Source: Synaphobranchus kaupii
Taxonomy: Eukaryota > Chordata > Actinopteri > Anguilliformes > Synaphobranchidae
NCBI GenBank assembly: GCA_029718625.1
Contig: CM056389.1
Location: 18,146,125 to 18,210,124 of the forward strand
Length of the DNA stretch: 64,000 nucleotides
Direction of reading: 5' to 3'
A model generated the notes under the pieces. That model saw only the letters and a program-made list of their open reading frames with translations, was not told where the DNA came from and made no database searches. Of this stretch, positions 26,001-40,569 are shown one piece after another (position 1 is the first letter of the stretch; every line of letters starts with the position of its first letter). The position numbers and the translations under genes are program-made.

Positions 26001-28996
26001 TGGTTTTATACGATATGTAATGGATTAATGAAATGGTAAATAATTACATAATTATGCACTGCAGCAAAGGATGGACATTTAGCCATCTGATACAGTCCCT
26101 GAAGAGAAGGAGGGTGCACGACACGGATGACCATCAGGCATGCACTTACTGTTATCTTACTGTATTGATACAACCTATAATTTCGCCGGTCACTAGCTAC
26201 GTGGAACTCCGGACGCTGGGCGCGGTTTGGGTTTTAAACTGTTTTAAACCCTTTAAAGCCGGAGCGTTCTAATTTAATTGCAATTGTTCTGATGGTTTGA
26301 CGTATAATAGCTCTGCCGTCCAATCACTGATTTTCTTTTAGAAAAATGCTAGTTACAGATGACAAAATAAGCTACAATTTAATATAATTGGTTCATGAGC
26401 TTAGTGGGCGGGGATTTATTTCTAGACCGCTAAATGAAACCGCACGTCAACCTCGTAAATCGTAGGTCTGTTCATTCAAAACAATATTTTATATGAATGG
26501 ACATTATGCTAAGTAGTCTAACATTGTGTTATTGTTGTGCTTTTTATCTAACGTTATTCTGGAGCATAAAGTGTTTTCTGTATAATGTCATTCTCACTAA
26601 ACACCCCTTTAATGACTCAGAAATGGTTTTATATTTTATGGATTAATTAAATGGCTATTTTAGCTATTCCTGACATAAGCATCAAGCGTTTGCTGTAAGA
26701 TGATGTTTTTGCATGTTTACAGCCCTTTACTTACTCAGAAATGGTTTTATACGATATGTAATGGATTAATGAAATGGTAAATAATTACATAATTATGCAC
26801 TGCAGCAAAGGATGGACATTTAGCCATCTGATACAGTCCCTGAAGAGAAGGAGGGTGCACGACACGGGGGACCATCAGGCATGCACTTACTGTTATCTTA
26901 CTGTATTGATACAACCTATAATTTCGCCGGTCACTAGCTACGTGGAACTCCGGACGCTGGGCGCGGTTTGGGTTTTAAACTGTTTTAAACCCTTTAAAGC
27001 CGGAGCGTTCTAATTTAATTGCAATTGTTCTGATGGTTTGACGTATAATAGCTCTGCCGTCCAATCACTGATTTTCTTTTAGAAAAATGCTAGTTACAGA
27101 TGACAAAATAAGCTACAATTTAATATAATTGGTTCATGAGCTTAGTGGGCGGGGATTTATTTCTAGACCGCTAAATGAAACCGCACGTCAACCTCGTAAA
27201 TCGTAGGTCGGTTCATTCAAAACAATATTTTATATGAATGGACATTATGCTAAGTAGTCTAACATTGTGTTATTGTTGTGCTTTTTATCTAACGTTATGC
27301 TGGAGCATAAAGTGTTTTTTGTATTATGTCATTCTCACTAAACACCCCTTTAATGACTCAGAAATGGTTTTATATTTTATGGATTAATTAAATGGCTATT
27401 TTAGCTATTCCTGACATAAGCATCAAGCGTTTGCTGTAAGATGATGTTTTTGCAAGTTTACAGCCCTTTACTTACTCAGAAATGGTTTTATACGATATGT
27501 AATGGATTAATGAAATGGTAAATAATTACATAATTATGCACTGCAGCAAAGGATGGACATTAAGCCATCTGATACAGTCCCTGAAGAGAAGGAGGGTGCA
27601 CGACACGGAGGACCATCAGGCATGCACTTACTGTTATCTTACTGTATTGATACAACCTATAATTTCGCCGGTCACTAGCTACGTGGAACTCCGGACGCTG
27701 GGCGCGGTTTGGGTTTTAAACTGTTTTAAACCCTTTAAAGCCGGAGCGTTCTAATTTAATTGCAATTGTTCTGATGGTTTGACGTATAATAGCTCTGCCG
27801 TCCAATCACTGATTTTCTTTTAGAAAAATACTAGTTACAGATGACAAAATAAGCTACAATTTAATATAATTGGTTCATGAGCTTAGTGGGCGGGGATTTA
27901 TTTCTTGACCGCTAAATGAAACCGCACGTCAACCTCGTAAATCGTAGGTCGGTTCATTCAAAACAATATTTTATATGAATGGACATTATGCTAACTAGTC
28001 TAACATTGTGTTATTGTTGTGCTTTTTATCTAACGTTATTCTGGAGCATAAAGTGTTTTCTGTATAATGTCATTCTCACTAAACACCCCTTTAATGACTC
28101 AGAAATGGTTTTATATTTTATGGATTAATTAAATGGCTATTTTAGCTATTCCTGACATAAGCATCAAGCGTTTGCTGTAAGATGATGTTTTTGCATGTTT
28201 ACAGCCCTTTACTTACTCAGAAATGGTTTTATACGATATGTAATGGATTAATGAAATGGTAAATATTTACATAATTATGCACTGCAGCAAAGGATGGACA
28301 TTTAGCCATCTGATACAGTCCCTGAAGAGAAGGAGGCTGCACGACACGGAGGACCATCAGGCATGCACTTACTGTTATCTTACTGTATTGATACAACCTA
28401 TAATTTCGCCGGTCACTAGCTACGTGGAACTCCGGACGCTGGGCGCGGTTTGGGTTTTAAACTGTTTTAAACCCTTTAAAGCCGGAGCGTTCTAATTTAA
28501 TTGCAATTGTTCTGATGGTTTGACGTATAATAGCTCTGCCGTCCAATCACTGATTTTCTTTTAGAAAAATGCTAGTTACAGATGACAAAATAAGCTACAA
28601 TTTAATATAATTGGTCCATGAGCTTAGTGGGCGGGGATTTATTTCTAGACCGCTAAATGAAACCGCACGTCAACCTCGTAAATCGTAGGTCGGTTCATTC
28701 AAAACAATATTTTATATGAATGGACATTATGCTAACTAGTCTAACATTGTGTTATTGTTGTGCTTTTTATCTAACGTTATTCTGGAGCATAAAGTGTTTT
28801 CTGTATAATGTCATTCTCACTAAACACCCCTTTAATGACTCAGAAATGGTTTTATATTTTATGGATTAATTAAATGGCTATTTTAGCTATTCCTGACATA
28901 AGCATCAAGCGTTTGCTGTAAGATGATGTTTTTGCATGTTTACAGCCCTTTACTTACTCAGAAATGGTTTTATACGATATGTAATGGATTAATGAA
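23037..28996 (+). repeat. eight-unit block related to 14 kb and 19 kb blocks
   Basis: The marker order is palindrome unit (23174-23222), ATGGTATAT variant (23810), 24551, GACATTAAGCC variant (25292), 26033, 26774, GACATTAAGCC variant again (27515), GAGGCTGCAC variant (28256). The last two reproduce 16336 and 17077 at an offset of 11179 bp. The internal reuse of the 25292 and 27515 types suggests a further three-unit (2223-bp) duplication within the block. Confidence 0.75.
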
Positions 28997-31304
28997 ATGG
29001 TAAATATTTAGATAATTATGCACTGCAGCAAAGGATGGACATTTAGCCATCTGATACAGTCCCTGAAGAGAAGGAGGGTGCACGACACGGAGGACCATCA
29101 GGCATGCACTTACTGTTATCTTACTGTATTGATACAACCTATAATTTCGCCGGTCACTAGCTACGTGGAACTCCGGACGCTGGGCGCGGTTTGGGTTTTA
29201 AACTGTTTTAAACCCTTTAAAGCCGGAGCGGTCTAATTTAATTACAATTGTTCTGATGGTTTGACGTATAATAGCTCTGCCGTCCAATCACTGATTTTCT
29301 TTTAGAAAAATGCTAGTTACAGATGACAAAATAAGCTACAATTTAATATAATTGGTTCGTGAGCTTAGTGGGCGGGGATTTATTTCTAGACCGCTAAATG
29401 AAACCGCACGTCAACCTCGTAAATCGTAGGTCGGTTCATTCAAAACAATATTTTATATGAATGGACATTATGCTAAGTAGTCTAACATTGTGTTATTGTT
29501 GTGCTTTTTATCTAACGTTATGCTGGAGCATAAAGTGTTTTTTGTATAATGTCATTCTCACTAAACACCCCTTTAATGACTCAGAAATTGTTTTATATTT
29601 TATGGATTAATTAAATGGCTATTTTAGCTATTCCTGACATAAGCATCAAGCGTTTGCTGTAAGATGATGTTTTTGCAAGTTTACAGCCCTTTAATTACTC
29701 AGAAATGGTTTTATATGATATGTAATGGATTAATAAAATGGTAACTAATTACATAATTATGCACTGCAGCAAAGGATGGACATTTAGCCATCTGATACAG
29801 TCCCTGAAGAGAAGGAGGGTGCACGACACGGAGGACCATCAGACATGCACTTACTGTTATCTTACTGTATTGATACAACCGGAGCCCCCCTATCCGCGTT
29901 CCGATATGGGGGGCTCCGGTTGTATAATTTCGCCGGTCACTAGCTACGTGGAGCTCTGGACGCTGGGCGCGGTTTGGGTTTTAAACCCTTTAAAGCCGGA
30001 GCGTTCTAATTTAATTGCAATTGTTCTGATGGTTTGACGTATAATAGCTCTGCCGTCCAATCACTGATTTTCTTTTAGAAAAATGCTAGTTACAGATGAC
30101 AAAATAAGCTACAATTTAATATAATTGGTTCATGAGCTTAGTGGGCGGGGATTTATTTCTAGACCGCTAAATGAATCCGCACGTCAACCTCGTAAATCGT
30201 AGGTCGGTTCATTCAAAACAATATTTTATATGAATGGACATTATGCTAACTAGTCTAACATTGTGTTCTTGTTGTGCTTTTTATCTAACGTTATTCTGGA
30301 GCATAAAGTGTTTTCTGTATAATGTCATTCTCACTAAACACCCCTTTAATGACTCAGAAATGGTTTTATATTTTATGGATTAATTAAATGGCTATTTTAG
30401 CTATTCCTGACATAAGCATCAAGCGTTTGCTGTAAGATTATGTTTTTGCATGTTTACAGCCCTTTACTTACTCAGAAATGGTTTTATACGATATGTAATG
30501 GATTAATGAAATGGTAAATATTTACATAATTATGCACTGCAGCAAAGGATGGACATTTAGCCATCTGATACAGTCCCTGAAGAGAAGGAGGGTGCACGAC
30601 ACGGAGGACCATCAGGCATGCACTTACTGTTATCTTACTGTATTGATACAACCGGAGCCCCCCTATCCGCGTTCCTAAGGAACGCGGATATGGGGGGCTC
30701 CGGTTGTATAATTTCGCCGGTCACTAGCTACGTGGAACTCCGGACGCTGGGCGCGGTTTGGGTTTTAAACTGTTTTAAACCCTTTAAAGCCGGAGCGTTC
30801 TAATTTAATTGCAATTGTTCTGATGGTTTGACGTATAATAGCTCTGCCGTCCAATCACTGATTTTCTTTTAGAAAAATGCTAGTTACAGATGACAAAATA
30901 AGCTACAATTTAATATAATTGGTCCATGAGCTTAGTGGGCGGGGATTTATTTCTAGACCGCTAAATGAAACCGCACGTCAACCTCGTAAATCGTAGGTCG
31001 GTTCATTCAAAACAATATTTTATATGAATGGACATTATGCTAACTAGTCTAACATTGTGTTATTGTTGTGCTTTTTATCTAACGTTATTCTGGAGCATAA
31101 AGTGTTTTCTGTATAATGTCATTCTCACTAAACACCCCTTTAATGACTCAGAAATGGTTTTATATTTTATGGATTAATTAAATGGCTATTTTAGCTATTC
31201 CTGACATAAGCATCAAGCGTTTGCTGTAAGATGATGTTTTTGCATGTTTACAGCCCTTTACTTACTCAGAAATGGTTTTATACGATATGTAATGGATTAA
31301 TGAA
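28997..31304 (+). repeat. three-unit higher-order repeat, 2308 bp, copy 1
   Basis: The order is a 741-bp unit with the TAG variant, a 773-bp unit with the 49-bp palindrome (29875-29923), and a 794-bp unit with the 60-bp palindrome (30648-30707). The sum 741 + 773 + 794 equals the 2308-bp offset to the second copy. The rare CAGACATGC variant of the palindrome unit occurs in both copies. Confidence 0.9.
30648..30707. repeat. 60-bp palindrome, intermediate form
   Basis: Both arms are complete through TATCCGCGTTCC, and the centre is TTCCTAAGGAA. The only arm mismatch is the extra T in GGATATGGGGGG. The same form lies at 32956-33015 and 33750-33809. Units with it keep the full TTTTAAACTGTTTTAAA segment, unlike the 49-bp class. 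Confidence 0.93.
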
Positions 31305-33612
31305 ATGGTAAATATTTAGATAATTATGCACTGCAGCAAAGGATGGACATTTAGCCATCTGATACAGTCCCTGAAGAGAAGGAGGGTGCACGACACGGAG
31401 GACCATCAGGCATGCACTTACTGTTATCTTACTGTATTGATACAACCTATAATTTCGCCGGTCACTAGCTACGTGGAACTCCGGACGCTGGGCGCGGTTT
31501 GGGTTTTAAACTGTTTTAAACCCTTTAAAGCCGGAGCGTTCTAATTTAATTACAATTGTTCTGATGGTTTGACGTATAATAGCTCTGCCGTCCAATCACT
31601 GATTTTCTTTTAGAAAAATGCTAGTTACAGATGACAAAATAAGCTACAATTTAATATAATTGGTTCGTGAGCTTAGTGGGCGGGGATTTATTTCTAGACC
31701 GCTAAATGAAACCGCACGTCAACCTCGTAAATCGTAGGTCGGTTCATTCAAAACAATATTTTATATGAATGGACATTATGCTAAGTAGTCTAACATTGTG
31801 TTATTGTTGTGCTTTTTATCTAACGTTATGCTGGAGCATAAAGTGTTTTTTGTATAATGTCATTCTCACTAAACACCCCTTTAATGACTCAGAAATGGTT
31901 TTATATTTTATGGATTAATTAAATGGCTATTTTAGCTATTCCTGACATAAGCATCAAGCGTTTGCTGTAAGATGATGTTTTTGCAAGTTTACAGCCCTTT
32001 AATTACTCAGAAATGGTTTTATATGATATGTAATGGATTAATAAAATGGTAACTAATTACATAATTATGCACTGCAGCAAAGGATGGACATTTAGCCATC
32101 TGATACAGTCCCTGAAGAGAAGGAGGGTGCACGACACGGAGGACCATCAGACATGCACTTACTGTTATCTTACTGTATTGATACAACCGGAGCCCCCCTA
32201 TCCGCGTTCCGATATGGGGGGCTCCGGTTGTATAATTTCGCCGGTCACTAGCTACGTGGAGCTCTGGACGCTGGGCGCGGTTTGGGTTTTAAACCCTTTA
32301 AAGCCGGAGCGTTCTAATTTAATTGCAATTGTTCTGATGGTTTGACGTATAATAGCTCTGCCGTCCAATCACTGATTTTCTTTTAGAAAAATGCTAGTTA
32401 CAGATGACAAAATAAGCTACAATTTAATATAATTGGTTCATGAGCTTAGTGGGCGGGGATTTATTTCTAGACCGCTAAATGAATCCGCACGTCAACCTCG
32501 TAAATCGTAGGTCGGTTCATTCAAAACAATATTTTATATGAATGGACATTATGCTAACTAGTCTAACATTGTGTTCTTGTTGTGCTTTTTATCTAACGTT
32601 ATTCTGGAGCATAAAGTGTTTTCTGTATAATGTCATTCTCACTAAACACCCCTTTAATGACTCAGAAATGGTTTTATATTTTATGGATTAATTAAATGGC
32701 TATTTTAGCTATTCCTGACATAAGCATCAAGCGTTTGCTGTAAGATTATGTTTTTGCATGTTTACAGCCCTTTACTTACTCAGAAATGGTTTTATACGAT
32801 ATGTAATGGATTAATGAAATGGTAAATATTTACATAATTATGCACTGCAGCAAAGGATGGACATTTAGCCATCTGATACAGTCCCTGAAGAGAAGGAGGG
32901 TGCACGACACGGAGGACCATCAGGCATGCACTTACTGTTATCTTACTGTATTGATACAACCGGAGCCCCCCTATCCGCGTTCCTAAGGAACGCGGATATG
33001 GGGGGCTCCGGTTGTATAATTTCGCCGGTCACTAGCTACGTGGAACTCCGGACTCTGGGCGCGGTTTGGGTTTTAAACTGTTTTAAACCCTTTAAAGCCG
33101 GAGCGTTCTAATTTAATTGCAATTGTTCTGATGGTTTGACGTATAATAGCTCTGCCGTCCAATCACTGATTTTCTTTTAGAAAAATGCTAGTTACAGATG
33201 ACAAAATAAGCTACAATTTAATATAATTGGTTCATGAGCTTAGTGGGCGGGGATTTATTTCTAGACCGCTAAATTAAACCGCACGTCAACCTCGTAAATC
33301 GTAGGTCGGTTCATTCAAAACAATATTTTATATGAATGGACATTATGCTAAGTAGTCTAACATTGTGTTATTGTTGTGCTTTTTATCTAACGCTATTCTG
33401 GAGCATAAAGTGTTTTCTGTATAATGTCATTCTCACTAAACACCCCTTTAATGACTCAGAAATGGTTTTATATTTTATGGATTAATTAAATGGCTATTTT
33501 AGCTATTCCTGACATAAGCATCAAGCGTTTGCTGTAAGATTATGTTTTTGCATGTTTACAGCCCTTTACTTACTCAGAAATGGTTTTATACGATATGTAA
33601 TGGATTAATGAA
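31305..33612 (+). repeat. three-unit higher-order repeat, 2308 bp, copy 2
   Basis: Same unit order as 28997-31304, with palindromes at 32183-32231 (49 bp) and 32956-33015 (60 bp). It is followed by another 60-bp palindrome unit (33750-33809), whose downstream AAATTAAACC variant is also present in the preceding unit. Confidence 0.9.
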
Positions 33613-34406
33613 ATGGTAAATATTTACATAATTATGCACTGCAGCAAAGGATGGACATTTAGCCATCTGATACAGTCCCTGAAGAGAAGGAGGGTGCACG
33701 ACACGGAGGACCATCAGGCATGCACTTACTGTTATCTTACTGTATTGATACAACCGGAGCCCCCCTATCCGCGTTCCTAAGGAACGCGGATATGGGGGGC
33801 TCCGGTTGTATAATTTCGCCGGTCACTAGCTACGTGGAACTCCGGACGCTGGGCGCAGTTTGGGTTTTAAACTGTTTTAAACCCTTTAAAGCCGGAGCGT
33901 TCTAATTTAATTGCAATTGTTCTGATGGTTTGACGTATAATAGCTCTGCCGTCCAATCACTGATTTTCTTTTAGAAAAATGCTAGTTACAGATGACAAAA
34001 TAAGCTACAATTTAATATAATTGGTTCATGAGCTTAGTGGGCGGGGATTTATTTCTAGACCGCTAAATTAAACCGCACGTCAACCTCGTAAATCGTAGGT
34101 CGGTTCATTCAAAACAATATTTTATATGAATGGACATTATGCTAAGTAGTCTAACATTGTGTTATTGTTGTGCTTTTTATCTAACGTTATTCTGGAGCAT
34201 AAAGTGTTTTCTGTATAATGTAATTCTCACTAAACACCCCTTTAATGACTCAGAAATGGTTTTATATTTTATGGATTAATTAAATGGCTATTTTAGCTAT
34301 TCCTGACATAAGCATCAAGCGTTTGCTGTAAGATGATGTTTTTGCAAGTTTACAGCCCTTTACTTACTCAGAAATGGTTTTATACGATATGTAATGGATT
34401 GATGAA

Positions 34407-37400
34407 ATGGTAAATAATTACATAATTATGCACTGCAGCAAAGGATGGACATTTAGCCATCTGATACAGTCCCTGAAGAGAAGGAGGGTGCACAACACGG
34501 AGGACCATCAGGCATGCACTTACTGTTATCTTACTGTATTGATACAACCTATAATTTCGCCGGTCACTAGCTACGTGGAACTCCGGACGCTGGGCGCGGT
34601 TTGGGTTTTAAACTGTTTTAAACCCTTTAAAGCCGGAGCGTTCTAATTTAATTACAATTGTTCTGATGGTTTGACGTATAATAGCTCTGCCGTCCAATCA
34701 CTGATTTTCTTTTAGAAAAATGCTAGTTACAGATGACAAAATAAGCTACAATTTAATATAATTGGTTCATGAGCCTAGTGGGCGGGGATTTATTTCTAGA
34801 CCGCTAAATGAAACCGCACGTCAACCTCGTAAATCGTAGGTCGGTTCATTCAAAACAATATTTTATATGAATGGACATTATGCTAAGTAGTCTAACATTG
34901 TGTTATTGTTGTGCTTTTTATCTAACGTTATTCTGGAGCATAAAGTGTTTTCTGTATAATGTAATTCTCACAAAACACCCCTTTAATGACTCAGAAATGG
35001 TTTTATATTTTATGGATTAATTAAATGGCTATTTTAGCTATTCCTGACATAAGCATCAAGCGTTTGCTGTAAGATGATGTTTTTGCAAGTTTACAGCCCT
35101 TTAATTACTCAGAAATGGTTTTATATGATATGTAATGGATTAATGAAATGGTAAATAATTACATAATTATGCACTGCAGCAAAGGATGGACATTTAGCCA
35201 TCTGATACAGTCCCTGAAGAGAAGGAGGGTGCACGACACGGAGGACCATCAGGCATGCACTTACTGTTATCTTACTGTATTGATACAACCTATAATTTCG
35301 CCGGTCACTAGCTACGTGGAACTCCGGACGCTGGGCGCGGTTTGGGTTTTAAACTGTTTTAAACCCTTTAAAGCCGGAGCGTTCTAATTTAATTACAATT
35401 GTTCTGATGGTTTGACGTATAATAGCTCTGCCGTCCAATCACTGATTTTCTTTTAGAAAAATGCTAGTTACAGATGACAAAATAAGCTACAATTTAATAT
35501 AATTGGTTCATGAGCTTAGTGGGCGGGGATTTATTTCTAGACCGCTAAATGAAACCGCACGTCAACCTCGTAAATCGTAGGTCGGTTCATTCAAAACAAT
35601 ATTTTATATGAATGGACATTATGCTAAGTAGTCTAACATTGTGTTATTGTTGTGCTTTTTATCTAACGTTATTCTGGAGCATAAAGTGTTTTCTGTATAA
35701 TGTAATTCTCACTAAACACCCCTTTAATGACTCAGAAATGGTTTTATATTTTATGGATTAATTAAATGGCTATTTTAGCTATTCCTGACATAAGCATCAA
35801 GCGTTTGCTGTAAGATGATGTTTTTGCAAGTTTACAGCCCTTTAATTACTCAGAAATGGTTTTATATGATATGTAATGGATTAATGAAATGGGAAATAAT
35901 TACATAATTATGCACTGCAGCAAAGGATGGACATTTAGCCATCTGATACAGTCCCTGAAGAGAAGGAGGGTGCACGACACGGAGGACCATCAGGCATGCA
36001 CTTACTGTTATCTTACTGTATTGATACAACCTATAATTTCGCCGGTCACTAGCTACGTGGAACTCCGGACGCTGGGCGCGGTTTGGGTTTTAAACTGTTT
36101 TAAACCCTTTAAAGCCGGAGCGTTCTAATTTAATTACAATTGTTCTGATGGTTTGACGTATAATAGCTCTGCCGTCCAATCACTGATTTTCTTTTAGAAA
36201 AATGCTAGTTACAGATGACAAAATAAGCTACAATTTAATATAATTGGTTCATGAGCTTAGTGGGCGGGGATTTATTTCTAGACCGCTAAATGAAACCGCA
36301 CGTCAACCTCGTAAATCGTAGGTCGGTTCATTCAAAACAATATTTTATATGAATGGACATTATGCTAAGTAGTCTAACATTGTGTTATTGTTGTGCTTTT
36401 TATCTAACGTTATTCTGGAGCATAAAGTGTTTTCTGTATAATGTAATTCTCACTAAACACCCCTTTAATGACTCAGAAATGGTTTTATATTTTATGGATT
36501 AATTAAATGGCTATTTTAGCTATTCCTGACATAAGCATCAAGCGTTTGCTGTAAGATGATGTTTTTGCAAGTTTACAGCCCTTTACTTACTCAGAAATGG
36601 TTTTATACGATATGTAATGGATTAATGAAATGGTAAATAATTACATAATTATGCACTGCAGCAAAGGATGGACATTTAGCCATCTGATACAGTCCCTGAA
36701 GAGAAGGAGGGTGCACGACACGGAGGACCATCAGGCATGCACTTACTGTTATCTTACTGTATTGATACAACCGGAGCCCCCCTATCCGCGTTCCTTAGTT
36801 CCTAAGGAACGCGGATATGGGGGGCTCCGGTTGTATAATTTCGCCGGTCACTAGCTACGTGGAGCTCTGGACGCTGGGCGCGGTTTGGGTTTTAAACCCT
36901 TTAAAGCCGGAGCGTTCTAATTTAATTGCAATTGTTCTGATGGTTTGACGTATAGTAGCTCTGCCGTCCAATCACTGATATTCTTTTAGAAAAATCCTAG
37001 TTACAGATGACAAAATAAGCTACAATTTAATATAATTGCTTCATGAGCTTAGTGGGCGGGGATTTATTTCTAGACCGCTAAATGAAACCGCACGTCAACC
37101 TCGTAAATCGTAGGTCTGTTCATTCAAAACAATATTTTATATGAATGGACATTATGCTAAGTAGTCTAACATTGTGTTATTGTTGTGCTTTTTATCTAAC
37201 GTTATTCTGGAGCATAAAGTGTTTTCTGTATAATGTAATTCTCACTAAAGACCCCTTTAATGACTCAGAAATGGTTTTATATTTTATGGATTAATTAAAT
37301 GGCTATTTTAGCTATTCCTGACATAAGCATCAAGCGTTTGCTGTAAGATGATGTTTTTGCAAGTTTACAGCCCTTTACTTACTCAGAAATGGTTTTATAC

Positions 37401-37421
37401 GATATGTAATGGATTGATGAA
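34407..37421 (+). repeat. four-unit higher-order repeat, 3015 bp
   Basis: Three 741-bp units and one 792-bp palindrome unit (36767-36834) add up to 3015 bp. The first unit has two rare variants, CACAACACGG and GAGCCTAGTG, that recur at 37422 and in the following bases, as expected of a copy. The ATGGGAAATAATTAC variant at 35889 recurs at 38163, an offset of 2274 bp rather than 3015, so the second copy lost one 741-bp unit. Confidence 0.88.
36767..36834. repeat. 68-bp palindrome, long form
   Basis: The arms run from ACAACCGG through GCGTTCCTTAG on the left and from CTAAGGAACGC through CCGGTTGT on the right, with TTC at the centre of TTAGTTCCTAA. One extra T in the right arm is the only irregularity. 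This unit also has the 10-bp deletion in the TTTTAAA repeat. Confidence 0.93.
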
Positions 37422-39780
37422 ATGGTAAATAATTACATAATTATGCACTGCAGCAAAGGATGGACATTTAGCCATCTGATACAGTCCCTGAAGAGAAGGA
37501 GGGTGCACAACACGGAGGACCATCAGGCATGCACTTACTGTTATCTTACTGTATTGATACAACCTATAATTTCGCCGGTCACTAGCTACGTGGAACTCCG
37601 GACGCTGGGCGCGGTTTGGGTTTTAAACTGTTTTAAACCCTTTAAAGCCGGAGCGTTCTAATTTAATTACAATTGTTCTGATGGTTTGACGTATAATAGC
37701 TCTGCCGTCCAATCACTGATTTTCTTTTAGAAAAATGCTAGTTACAGATGACAAAATAAGCTACAATTTAATATAATTGGTTCATGAGCCTAGTGGGCGG
37801 GGATTTATTTCTAGACCGCTAAATGAAACCGCACGTCAACCTCGTAAATCGTAGGTCGGTTCATTCAAAACAATATTTTATATGAATGGACATTATGCTA
37901 AGTAGTCTAACATTGTGTTATTGTTGTGCTTTTTATCTAACGTTATTCTGGAGCATAAAGTGTTTTCTGTATAATGTAATTCTCACTAAACACCCCTTTA
38001 ATGACTCAGAAATGGTTTTATATTTTATGGATTAATTAAATGGCTATTTTAGCTATTCCTGACATAAGCATCAAGCGTTTGCTGTAAGATGATGTTTTTG
38101 CAAGTTTACAGCCCTTTAATTACTCAGAAATGGTTTTATATGATATGTAATGGATTAATGAAATGGGAAATAATTACATAATTATGCACTGCAGCAAAGG
38201 ATGGACATTTAGCCATCTGATACAGTCCCTGAAGAGAAGGAGGGTGCACGACACGGAGGACCATCAGGCATGCACTTACTGTTATCTTACTGTATTGATA
38301 CAACCTATAATTTCGCCGGTCACTAGCTACGTGGAACTCCGGACGCTGGGCGCGGTTTGGGTTTTAAACTGTTTTAAACCCTTTAAAGCCGGAGCGTTCT
38401 AATTTAATTACAATTGTTCTGATGGTTTGACGTATAATAGCTCTGCCGTCCAATCACTGATTTTCTTTTAGAAAAATGCTAGTTACAGATGACAAAATAA
38501 GCTACAATTTAATATAATTGGTTCATGAGCTTAGTGGGCGGGGATTTATTTCTAGACCGCTAAATGAAACCGCACGTCAACCTCGTAAATCGTAGGTCGG
38601 TTCATTCAAAACAATATTTTATATGAATGGACATTATGCTAAGTAGTCTAACATTGTGTTATTGTTGTGCTTTTTATCTAACATTATTCTGGAGCATAAA
38701 GTGTTTTCTGTATAATGTAATTCTCACTAAACACCCCTTTAATGACTCAGAAATGGTTTTATATTTTATGGATTAATTAAATGGCTATTTTAGCTATTCC
38801 TGACATAAGCATCAAGCGTTTGCTGTAAGATGATGTTTTTGCAAGTTTACAGCCCTTTAATTACTCAGAAATGGTTTTATATGATATGTAATGGATTAAT
38901 GAAATGGTAAATAATTACATAATTATGCACTGCAGCAAAGGATGGACATTTAGCCATCTGATACAGTCCCTGAAGAGAAGGAGGGTGCACGACACGGAGG
39001 ACCATCAGGCATGCACTTACTGTTATCTTACTGTATTGATACAACCTATAATTTCGCCGGTCACTAGCTACGTGGAACTCCGGACGCTGGGCGCGGTTTG
39101 GGTTTTAAACTGTTTTAAACCCTTTAAAGCCGGAGCGTTCTAATTTAATTACAATTGTTCTGATGGTTTGACGTATAATAGCTCTGCCGTCAATCACTGA
39201 TTTTCTTTTAGAAAAATGCTAGTTACAGATGACAAAATAAGCTACAATTTAATATAATTGCTTCATGAGCTTAGTGGGCGGGGATTTATTTCTAGACCGC
39301 TAAATGAAACCGCACGTCAACCTCGTAAATCGTAGGTCTGTTCCTTCAAAACAATATTTTATATGAATGGACATTATGCTAAGTAGTCTAACATTGTGTT
39401 ATTGTTGTGCTTTTTATCTAACGTTATTCTGGAGTATAAAGTGTTTTCTGTATAATGTAATTCTCACTAAACACCCCTTTAATGACTCAGAAATGGTTTT
39501 ATATTTTATGGATTAATTAAATGGCTATTTTAGCTATTCCTGACATAAGCATCAAGCGTTTGCTGTAAGATGATGTTTTTGCATGTTTACAGCCCTTTAC
39601 TTACTCAGAAATGGTTTTATACGATATGTAATGGATTAATGAAATGGCAAATAATTACATAATTATGCACTGCAGCAAAGGATGGACATTTAGCCATCTG
39701 ATACAGTCCCTGAAGAGAAGGAGGGTGCACGACACGGAGAACCATCAGGCATGCACTTACTGTTATCTTACTGTATTGAT

Positions 39781-39861
39781 ACAACCGGAGCCCCCCTATC
39801 CGCGTTCCTTAGTTCCTAAGGAACGCGGATATGGGGGGCGGATATGGGGGGCTCCGGTTGT
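39781..39861. repeat. 81-bp palindrome with a 14-bp internal duplication
   Basis: Long-form palindrome in which GGATATGGGGGGC is repeated in the right arm (about 39827-39852), making the right arm longer than the left. The duplication explains the 815-bp spacing between the anchors at 39644 and 40459. Confidence 0.9.
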
Positions 39862-40569
39862 ATAATTTCGCTGGTCACTAGCTACGTGGAGCTCTGGACG
39901 CTGGGCGCGGTTTGGGTTTTAAACTGTTTTAAACCCTTTAAAGCCGGAGCGTTCTAATTTAATTACAATTGTTCTGATGGTTTGACGTATAATAGCTCTG
40001 CCGTCCAATCACTGATTTTCTTTTAGAAAAATGCTAGTTACAGATGACAAAATAAGCTACAATTTAATATAATTGGTTCATGAGCTTAGTGGGCGGGGAT
40101 TTATTTCTAGACCGCTAAATGAAACCGCACGTCAACCTCGTAAATCGTAGGTCTGTTCATTCAAAACAATATCTTATATGAATGGACATTATGCTAAGTA
40201 GTCTAACATTGTGTTATTGTTGTGCTTTTTATCTAACGTTATTCTGGAGCATAAAGTGTTTCCTGTATAATGTCATTCTCACTAAACACCCCTTTAATGA
40301 CTCAGAAATGGTTTTATATTTTATGGATTAATTAAATGGCTATTTTAGCTATTCCTGACATAAGCATCAAGCGTTTGCTGTAAGATGATGTTTTTGCAAG
40401 TGTACAGCCCTTTAATTACTCAGAAATGGTTTTATATGATATGTAATGGATTAATGAAATGGTAAATAATTACATAATTATGCACTGCAGCAAAGGATGG
40501 ACATTTAGCCATCTGATACAGTCCCTGAAGAGAAGGAGGGTGCACGACACGGAGGACCATCAGGGCATG

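Noticed and set aside
30618..30803. 61-codon frames beginning in palindrome units (also 32926 and 33720)
   Set aside because: They arise because the 53-bp palindrome insertion shifts the reading frame; the peptide is mostly palindrome and downstream repeat sequence.
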